Assembly (NCBI RefSeq): GCF_900104395.1
Contig: NZ_FMXX01000039.1
DNA: 26,034 nucleotides
Strand: one strand, 5' to 3'
From: Fusobacterium_C necrophorum
GTDB taxonomy: Bacteria > Fusobacteriota > Fusobacteriia > Fusobacteriales > Fusobacteriaceae
How positions within the stretch are numbered: the first letter of the stretch is position 1; the number at the start of each line of letters is the position of its first letter. Positions 21,656 to 26,034 of this stretch are shown piece by piece. A program made the translations under genes and the position numbers. The notes under the pieces are model-generated. The model had not been told where the DNA came from, searched no databases, and saw only the letters and a list, made by a program, of their open reading frames with translations.

Positions 21656-23066
21656 AGAATATTGGGAAAAACGGCAACATGAGAGAGAGGCGAAGGCTTA
21701 TTCAAGTATATTAGAAGTGGAGAAAGAGTATAAAGAGGCTTTAGAGCGGGCAAGAATAAATATAAGCAAGAATATAGCGTATATTAGCGATAAGTACATG
21801 AAAGATAACAGATTGTCACATAACAAAGCTATGAAATTATTGCTTGGAGATGATTATAAAGCGTGGAAAAGAGATTTGCATAATTACATGAAAGAATGGA
21901 AACAGTTAAAAAGAACAGCTCCATGGGAAGCGAGAAAATTATGGCTTGAAATAGAAACATTGTCTGCAAGAAGTCGTATGAATGTACTAGATACTCTAAG
22001 AGCACAGATAGACTATGAACTTATACAAGTTTCTGATAAAGCAGTACAAGCTACTGGAAAAGCTTTGTTTGCAGTTTATGGCAATACGTATCAAGAAGTC
22101 GTGAAAGATCTAGGGGTGAAATCTATGTTCTCAGAAAATATGGTGAAAGCAGTGATTGACCGTCCTTGGAGTGGAGCAAACTATTCTAGCAGGCTTTGGG
22201 GAAATTCTGAAAAATTAGCTAGAGTATTGAAGCAAGAAGTCGCAACCGGACTGATACAAGGAATCAATCTAAAAACAATGGGAAAGCGTATATCGGATAG
22301 AATCGAAGGAGCGAAAAAGAATGATGTGGAAAGGCTTTTAAGAACGGAAGTTAATTATACGATGAACCAAGCCACGCTAGACGGCTATAGGGATGCTAAG
22401 ATTGAGAAATATACTTTTGATGCAACGTTAGATAGTAGAACAAGCCAAATTTGTGCAGGATTGAATGGAGAAACGTTCGAATTAAGTAAGGCAGTCGTCG
22501 GAGTCAATTACCCGCCGATGCATCCTCGATGCAGAAGTACGACGACACCGGTGATTGACTTTGAGGCTTTAGGAAAGCAGTTGCAAAGAAAAGAAGAAAG
22601 TGATAAACTGACAGAAGAAGAATTCTTAGCAGTAAGAAAATACATCGGAGGACAATCTTATGCTTTAAACGAGTCTTTGAGAAACAGAAGAGAGCTATCC
22701 GATGATTATAAGCAGTGGTCTCGAGATCTGGATAAAGCTCTAGATAAAATGCCAAAATATCAGGGGGAAGTTACTCGTAGTATAGGTTTCTTTGGACAAA
22801 AAGAACAGCTGAAAGAATTTCTACAAATACATAAAGTCGGGGAAGATGTTGAATATCCTGCATACACCTCTACTACAAAAGGAGAAATCTACAATCCTGA
22901 TGCAGATATACTCGTAAAAATTAAATCAAAATCGGGGAGAGATATATCAAGCATGAATAAAGAAGAACAAGAGATTGTATATCCAAGAAATTCAAAATTC
23001 ACAGTAGTCAACTTCAAAGTAAATTATGGGAAATACGAAATCGAAATGGAGGAAAAAGATGAGTAA
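21639..23066 (+). CDS. Minor head protein (SPP1 gp7-like) fused to a C-terminal ADP-ribosyltransferase
   Basis: A 475-residue protein; ATG 21639 is chosen because GGAG lies nine bases upstream (ATG 21648 and earlier in-frame codons are possible). Residues about 1-330 match gp7/Mu F-like head morphogenesis proteins: YSSRLWGNSEKLARVLKQEV, a LRTEVNYTMNQATLDGYRDA helix, then DSRTSQICAGLNG and the PPMHPRCRSTTTPV metal-site motif. Residues about 365-475 read as an R-S-E type ADP-ribosyltransferase (VIP2/exotoxin A family): Arg380 in GEVTRSIGF, TST at 410-412 in PAYTSTT, and Glu443-Gln-Glu445 in NKEEQEIVYPRNSKFTVV. Known fusions of this kind occur in Gram-positive phages and enter cells with the head; the target here is unknown. 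Confidence 0.88.
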   Translation: MAKMSKEYWEKRQHEREAKAYSSILEVEKEYKEALERARINISKNIAYISDKYMKDNRLSHNKAMKLLLGDDYKAWKRDLHNYMKEWKQLKRTAPWEARKLWLEIETLSARSRMNVLDTLRAQIDYELIQVSDKAVQATGKALFAVYGNTYQEVVKDLGVKSMFSENMVKAVIDRPWSGANYSSRLWGNSEKLARVLKQEVATGLIQGINLKTMGKRISDRIEGAKKNDVERLLRTEVNYTMNQATLDGYRDAKIEKYTFDATLDSRTSQICAGLNGETFELSKAVVGVNYPPMHPRCRSTTTPVIDFEALGKQLQRKEESDKLTEEEFLAVRKYIGGQSYALNESLRNRRELSDDYKQWSRDLDKALDKMPKYQGEVTRSIGFFGQKEQLKEFLQIHKVGEDVEYPAYTSTTKGEIYNPDADILVKIKSKSGRDISSMNKEEQEIVYPRNSKFTVVNFKVNYGKYEIEMEEKDE

Positions 23067-23253
23067 AGAAAAACGATTTTCAGATGATCGTTGGAATTTC
23101 ATTCCTGCGTGTGAAGTGATAGGTCATACAAATACATCGTATGAGAATGAATTATCAGGATTGTGCGAAATGATGAAAACAGGATTGTTTGACGAGGAAT
23201 GGTATCAAAAAGAACTGAAAATCATCAAAGAAAGGTACGGTATAAAAGAATAA
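23059..23253 (+). CDS. Small hypothetical phage protein
   Basis: A 64-residue protein of unknown function. It starts at ATG 23059, 8 bp inside the end of the minor head gene, in the same GATGAGTAAAGAA sequence seen at the portal/gp7 junction; GGAGG precedes it. Features: DDRWNFIPACEVIGHTN, an acidic middle and a KELKIIKERYGIK helix. No recognised motif. Small genes at this position in related phages are of unknown role. Confidence 0.6.
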   Translation: MSKEKRFSDDRWNFIPACEVIGHTNTSYENELSGLCEMMKTGLFDEEWYQKELKIIKERYGIKE

Positions 23254-23268
23254 AATTCGTACTTAAAT

Positions 23269-23296
23269 TTGACAAATAAGCAAAATATAGTACAAA
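23269..23296 (+). promoter_or_regulatory. Putative promoter of the exported-protein pair
   Basis: TTGACA (23269-23274), 16-bp spacer, TACAAA (23291-23296), then AGGGAGATG and the ATG at 23332. The -35 is perfect, the -10 weak. It would let the two exported proteins be made in the lysogen independently of late phage genes. Confidence 0.45.
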
Positions 23297-23331
23297 TAGA
23301 ATGTAATCAAAATTATTAGGGAGATGTTAGA

Positions 23332-23529
23332 ATGAAGAGATTAGTTTGTGTGCTGATGTTGCTGCTGTCATTTTCGGTCTTAGCGGAAACAGTGTATATT
23401 ACACCAACAGGGAAGAAATATCATCCGAGTAAGACTTGTCCTGGGTTATCGAGGGCGAAAAAGATTATTCCGATTGAAAGAAGTGAAGCGGAAGCAAGAG
23501 GATATACACCTTGTAAAAAAGGATATTAG
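23332..23529 (+). CDS. Small exported protein with a TGKKYH-type cysteine motif
   Basis: A 65-residue protein with a signal peptide (MKRLVCVLMLLLSFSVLA, cleavage about residue 18). The mature 47 residues are VYITPTGKKYHPSKTCPGLS and SEAEARGYTPCKKGY. They closely match a small domain often appended to secreted nucleases and other exported proteins (yvT-TGkkYHr-x-x-C...eA-x-x-x-GytPC-x-x-C), thought to bind metal or form a Cys pair. Here the final C-x-x-C is incomplete (PCKKGY), so one cysteine is missing. Ribosome site GGGAGATG. It is followed 15 bases later by the lipoprotein gene. Confidence 0.75.
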   Translation: MKRLVCVLMLLLSFSVLAETVYITPTGKKYHPSKTCPGLSRAKKIIPIERSEAEARGYTPCKKGY

Positions 23530-23544
23530 GGAGGGGAATGTGAA

Positions 23545-23934
23545 ATGAAAAAATTATTGGTTGTTTTATGTCTATCTTTAGGATTTACAGCTTGTAATCC
23601 TTTCAATATGGACGAAGTGGTTAATGAAGTTTCAAATCCATTTCGAGAGTACCCAGTTATTGAAAAGGAAGTAGTCGAAGAAGTGGAAAGAGGTATTTTG
23701 GATACAGAAGTTGGAGTCAACGGAATCATTAAAGAAAAGTCATCCGCTCATGTTATATCCTTGAAAAAAGTTGGAACATATGCGAGTGGAGAAGTTAGAA
23801 TTTTAGGTACTTTAACTCCAGAAAAGCAAAAAGAATTAGGAATGAAAACGGATATTATGAATTATACCTGTAGATTTGAATATAGCTATAAAACAAAGCG
23901 ATATTCCTGGTTATCTGATTTTCCTAAATTTTAG
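23545..23934 (+). CDS. Small lipoprotein, unknown function
   Basis: A 129-residue protein with a lipoprotein signal: MKKLLVVLCLSLGFTAC, lipobox FTAC, lipidated Cys at 17. The mature part is acidic (EKEVVEEVERGILDTEVGVN), then a beta-rich region (VISLKKVGTYASGEVRILGT and CRFEYSYKTKRYSWLSDFP). It probably sits on the cell surface or inner-membrane face. Such prophage lipoproteins sometimes block superinfection, but nothing in the sequence proves that. The gene ends at the terminator at 23941 and shares a promoter with the previous exported protein. Confidence 0.75.
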   Translation: MKKLLVVLCLSLGFTACNPFNMDEVVNEVSNPFREYPVIEKEVVEEVERGILDTEVGVNGIIKEKSSAHVISLKKVGTYASGEVRILGTLTPEKQKELGMKTDIMNYTCRFEYSYKTKRYSWLSDFPKF

Positions 23935-23940
23935 TTGCTA

Positions 23941-23972
23941 GAAGAGCCTTGTAATTGGGCTCTTTTCTTTTT
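23941..23972 (+). terminator. Intrinsic terminator after the lipoprotein gene
   Basis: AAGAGCC (23942-23948), loop of 9, GGCTCTT (23958-23964), then TTCTTTTT. A good terminator isolating the cassette from HicAB. Confidence 0.8.
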
Positions 23973-23985
23973 ACAAAAATTTCTC

Positions 23986-24015
23986 TTGACTTTTTTACAC
24001 AAAATTGTGTACAAT
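23986..24015 (+). promoter_or_regulatory. hicAB promoter with palindromic operator
   Basis: TTGACT (23986-23991), 18-bp spacer, TACAAT (24010-24015). Inside, ACACAA-AA-TTGTGT (23997-24010, extended by one T/A pair) is a perfect palindrome covering the spacer and touching the -10. This is the likely binding site of HicB for autoregulation. Confidence 0.7.
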
Positions 24016-24033
24016 ACAACTGAGGTGGTTGAT

Positions 24034-24225
24034 ATGCCGATGACGTCAACGGAAATGATTAAATTACTTCTTAAAAACGGATTCATAAGAATACCGGGTG
24101 GGAAAGGCTCCCATCAGAAGTTTTATAATCCGAGTACGGGCAAACAAACCGAAGTGTCTGACCATAAAAAAGAATTGAAAAAAGGGACAGAACACAAAAT
24201 CTTAAAGCAGGCAGGACTAAAATAG
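24034..24225 (+). CDS. hicA: HicA-type mRNA interferase toxin
   Basis: A 63-residue toxin of the HicA family, a dsRBD-like fold that cleaves mRNA. The family core is clear: TSTEMIKLLLKNGFIRIPGG, then KGSHQKFYNPSTG with the catalytic His27, and TEVSDHKKELKKGTEHKILK. Length is normal. The start is ATG 24034 with GAGGTGG upstream; in-frame codons further upstream run through the terminator and promoter. The toxin comes first in the operon, as is usual for hicAB. The gene end forms a hairpin with the intergenic space before hicB. Confidence 0.93.
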   Translation: MPMTSTEMIKLLLKNGFIRIPGGKGSHQKFYNPSTGKQTEVSDHKKELKKGTEHKILKQAGLK

Positions 24226-24230
24226 TCCTG
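24212..24230 (+). other. Hairpin at the hicA-hicB junction
   Basis: CAGGACTA (24212-24219), 3-base loop, TAGTCCTG (24223-24230): a perfect 8-bp stem covering the hicA stop codon. No T-run follows. It may tune the hicA:hicB ratio or protect processed mRNA. Confidence 0.55.
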
Positions 24231-24258
24231 TTTGCCACCTCAAAAAGGAGGAATGAAA

Positions 24259-24687
24259 ATGCTAGTTGTATATCCTGCAATTTTTCACAAAGCAGTTGAA
24301 GGAGGCTATATTGTGTGTTTTCCTGACCTAGAGAATGGAGCTACTGAGGGAGAAACACTAGAAGAAGCTATGAGAATGGCGGAAGATTATATAGGAACAT
24401 GGTTGTATGATGATTTTGTTTCAAAAAAAGAATTTCCAAAAGCGAGTAATATTCTTGATATATCTTTAGAGGTTGAAGAAGAAGAAAAAGAATATATCGT
24501 CGAGGGCGAAAGCTTTAAGACTTTAATAAGTTTGGATATTAAAAAATATGTTCAGGAATGCAAAAATGAAATTGTCCGAAAAAATGTATCGATTCCTAGT
24601 TGGATGAATGAAATGGCAAAAAATTATAACTTAAATTTCTCAAGCTTATTGCAACAAGCTATAAAGAAAGAGTTAGAAATTGAATAA
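24259..24687 (+). CDS. hicB: HicB-type antitoxin with ribbon-helix-helix DNA-binding domain
   Basis: A 142-residue antitoxin. Residues 1-60 form the HicB partially degraded RNase H fold (VVYPAIFHKAVEGGYIVCFP, DLENGATEGETLEEAMRMAE). Residues about 105-140 are a ribbon-helix-helix (NVSIPSWMNEMAKNYNLN, SSLLQQAIKKEL) for operator binding. The start is ATG 24259: GGAGG (24247-24251) is seven bases upstream, whereas ATG 24253 is one base from it. It neutralises HicA and represses the operon with it, most likely at the palindrome in the promoter. Confidence 0.93.
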   Translation: MLVVYPAIFHKAVEGGYIVCFPDLENGATEGETLEEAMRMAEDYIGTWLYDDFVSKKEFPKASNILDISLEVEEEEKEYIVEGESFKTLISLDIKKYVQECKNEIVRKNVSIPSWMNEMAKNYNLNFSSLLQQAIKKELEIE

Positions 24688-24702
24688 AAATCATTGTCAG
24701 AA

Positions 24703-24737
24703 AATTGCCTCATAAAATTTGGGGTAATTTTTTTTTT
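24703..24737 (+). terminator. Terminator after hicAB
   Basis: AATTGCCTC (24703-24711) pairs with GGGGTAATT (24721-24729) with two G-U pairs, then a T-run of about ten. It isolates the next cassette. Confidence 0.75.
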
Positions 24738-24745
24738 AAAATCTC

Positions 24746-24775
24746 TTGACTTTTCATTTTGTATAAAGGTATAGT
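24746..24775 (+). promoter_or_regulatory. Promoter of the 282-aa cassette gene
   Basis: TTGACT (24746-24751), 18-bp spacer, TATAGT (24770-24775), 33 bases before the ATG at 24809. The same TTGACT -35 is used by hicAB. Confidence 0.65.
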
Positions 24776-24808
24776 TTTAGTAAAGTCAAAGGAGGAAAGG
24801 GGTTAAAA

Positions 24809-25657
24809 ATGTTGAAAATTTGTGATGAAAATAAGGAAAGTATAAAATTTAGATTTTTAGGAAGCAATGAAATTGGAGCTAGAGAATTATCAAAGTTTTT
24901 AGAAGCCACTGTTTCAACATTTGAAAAGATTGTTTCCAATTCAGAAGAAGAAACATATATTAAACTTAATATTTCTTCAGTGGAAAAAGGAGGCTTTTTA
25001 ATTGTATTAACTTCTATAGTAACTAAAATTCCAAAGTTTTTTGAAACTGTTAAGAATTCTAAAGAAGTAATTGCTACTTTTAAAGAATGTTTAGAAATAA
25101 AAGAAAAATTAAAAGATAAAAAGGTACAAGTTAAGGGTGACGGTTTGTATAAAGATGGTGTAAAAATTCAAAATTATTACTATAAACCGACAATATATAT
25201 TATGCAAGATCCTGAAAGAAGAAAAGAAGTAGACAAAGCTATTTGTAATTTTGGAGAAAATTTGCCAAGTAGTCGAGAACTTAACATAGAAACAGAGATG
25301 GGAAACCTAGAAATAAATACAGAAATCAAAGACTTGATAAAAACTCCTTTAGTAATAGAAGAAGAGAAAGAAGTTATTGAAAAGGACATTTACATTAGAA
25401 CGGTTACTATCAAGATTCCAAACTTAGAAATGAGTGGACAATGGACTGTTAAAACAGACCATGACATTAAAGTGAATATATTAGATGAAAATTTTAAGAA
25501 GAAAGTTCTACAAAGAAAATTTGCTTTTTCTTCGGGGCAAAAAATTAAAGTAAAAATAGAAGAAATTAGAATTACAAATGGAAGTAAAGAAACAATTCAT
25601 TACAATATAATGGAGGTTCTAGAACTGGAAGAAAATACACAATCCGCTTTATTTTAA
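24809..25657 (+). CDS. Unrecognised 282-aa cytosolic protein, independent cassette gene
   Basis: I do not recognise this protein. It has its own promoter and a strong terminator, which is typical of prophage cargo expressed in lysogens. It has no signal peptide. Residues 1-80 read as an alpha/beta domain (IKFRFLGSNEIGARELSKFLEA, then a TYIKLNISSVEKGGFLIVLTS hydrophobic strand). Residues 80-115 are a charged helical segment (VIATFKECLEIKEKLKDKK). Residues about 190-275 are beta-rich (YIRTVTIKIPNLEMSGQWTV, IKVKIEEIRITNG). Similar two-part proteins occur in prophages and mobile elements as hypothetical proteins. An immunity or defence role is possible but unproven. Ribosome site GGAGGAAAGGGG. 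Confidence 0.7.
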   Translation: MLKICDENKESIKFRFLGSNEIGARELSKFLEATVSTFEKIVSNSEEETYIKLNISSVEKGGFLIVLTSIVTKIPKFFETVKNSKEVIATFKECLEIKEKLKDKKVQVKGDGLYKDGVKIQNYYYKPTIYIMQDPERRKEVDKAICNFGENLPSSRELNIETEMGNLEINTEIKDLIKTPLVIEEEKEVIEKDIYIRTVTIKIPNLEMSGQWTVKTDHDIKVNILDENFKKKVLQRKFAFSSGQKIKVKIEEIRITNGSKETIHYNIMEVLELEENTQSALF

Positions 25658-25684
25658 AAAACAGATTTTTTCTGTTTTTTTTTA
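25656..25684 (+). terminator. Strong intrinsic terminator of the 282-aa gene
   Basis: AAAAAACAGA (25656-25665), TTTTT loop, TCTGTTTTTT (25671-25680), continuing as T. A perfect stem overlapping the stop codon. Confidence 0.85.
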
Positions 25685-25720
25685 TTCTTTAGGAAATTAT
25701 AAATGGAAAGAAGGAGTAAA

Positions 25721-25813
25721 ATGTTTAAAAAAAATGTAGAGTTGAAGAAGGAAAAAGATGAAAAAAAAGAAAAAATATTTTTTTGCACGCGAAAAAACCT
25801 AATGAAATATTAG
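25721..25813 (+). pseudogene. Start of an ORF probably cut by IS insertion
   Basis: A 30-codon ORF with an AAGGAG ribosome site. The first 19 residues are a charged helix (MFKKNVELKKEKDEKKEKI). The tail then reads into the terminator of the right-hand IS copy (FFCTRKNLMKY, about 25780-25813). It is probably the 5' end of a phage gene interrupted when the IS landed; the exact junction is not visible. Confidence 0.4.
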
Positions 25814-25818
25814 GTTTT
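25794..25818 (-). terminator. Terminator of the right-hand transposase
   Basis: AAAACCTAAT (25794-25803), 5-base loop, ATTAGGTTTT (25809-25818). Read on the minus strand it follows the transposase stop codon and runs into TTTTTTCG. It probably lies at or near the IS end. Confidence 0.75.
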
Positions 25819-26034
25819 GGAAAGATATGAGATGTGAATTTTTCTTCCATACCAGCGTACCGTGATGTAAAGTTCTTTTTTCCTCATGGGGATATGGCAA
25901 TTTGGGCATAGGAAAGGATGTATTTGAAAATTTTCTAGCATGGAGTTGACATAAAAGGAAAAAGGATTCTTCTTTTTCTTTTTTTTGTAAGAATGCCATA
26001 TGTATTTTTAAAGTATCTGATTTTCTACGCGCAT
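25810..26034 (-). pseudogene. IS91-like transposase, C-terminal fragment with a frameshift (runs off right edge)
   Basis: On the minus strand the last 60-odd codons read NPFSFYVNSMLENFQIHPFL and CPNCHIPMRKKELYITVRWY before TAA at 25812-25810. The Cys-x2-Cys zinc-ribbon ending is common in IS91-type transposases. Upstream, the matching reading (RRKSDTLKIHMAFLQKK) lies in another frame; the switch falls in the A-rich run around 25965-25985, so one indel in a homopolymer (mutation or sequencing error) is likely. Orientation equals that of the fragment at the left edge. Confidence 0.6.

Noticed and set aside
1..26034. Circular element whose ends join within one transposase gene
   Set aside because: Joining the left-edge codon to the right edge gives an immediate stop within three codons and skips most of the transposase, so the ends are not contiguous.

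Overview
The window is an AT-rich temperate-phage genome fragment: the left two-thirds of an integrated tailed phage (siphovirus-like; the packaging genes resemble the SPP1 type), bracketed at both ends by pieces of an IS91-like transposase. Low GC, strong AGGAGG-type ribosome sites, occasional TTG/GTG starts and the style of the signal peptides suggest a Fusobacterium (F. necrophorum group) host. A low-GC Firmicute cannot be excluded, and the assignment rests on general resemblance only.

Layout. 1-197: N-terminus of a transposase on the minus strand, running off the left edge. 297-2707 (minus): lysogeny module with tyrosine integrase, an unrecognised protein with a faint trypsin-like signature, and a CI-type repressor; a candidate small RNA lies between integrase and its upstream gene. 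2708-2849: divergent promoter/operator region. 2850-5841: Cro-like protein, a P-loop protein, a convergent minus-strand gene, a winged-helix-like protein, an AntA/KilAC antirepressor, an excisionase-like protein and small proteins. 5838-15768: replication module with a probable sliding-clamp homologue, a Cas4-like nuclease (DUF2800), an Enc34-type ssDNA-binding protein (DUF2815), a family A DNA polymerase, a PrimPol/VapE helicase, an iteron-like array that may be the origin, a VRR-NUC nuclease and an SNF2 helicase. 15771-17222: small ORFs, a broken gene, a dimeric dUTPase and a late-transcription regulator. 17223-17357: late-promoter region with two terminators. 17382-18342: cargo encoding a secreted DNase I-like nuclease, followed by a tRNA-Ser with an unusual ACU anticodon. 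18414-23253: packaging and head-start genes: TerS, TerL (broken by one extra base in the Walker A motif), portal, and a gp7-type minor head protein carrying a C-terminal ADP-ribosyltransferase. 23269-25684: a run of small independent cassettes with their own promoters and terminators: two exported small proteins, a HicA-HicB toxin-antitoxin pair, and one unrecognised 282-aa protein. 25721-26034: the start of an interrupted ORF, then the frameshifted C-terminus of an IS91-like transposase.

How it fits together. Repressor and Cro-like protein set lysis or lysogeny at the shared operator region. The antirepressor and excisionase-like protein would serve induction. The replication block supplies clamp, SSB, polymerase, primase-helicase, nuclease and nucleotide sanitation. 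The regulator at 16713 probably switches on the late promoter just downstream of it. Scaffold, major capsid, tail and lysis genes are absent. With the frameshifted TerL, the pseudogene at 16051 and the IS sequence on the right, the element looks like a degraded or IS-interrupted prophage, or a contig that ends in repeated IS copies.
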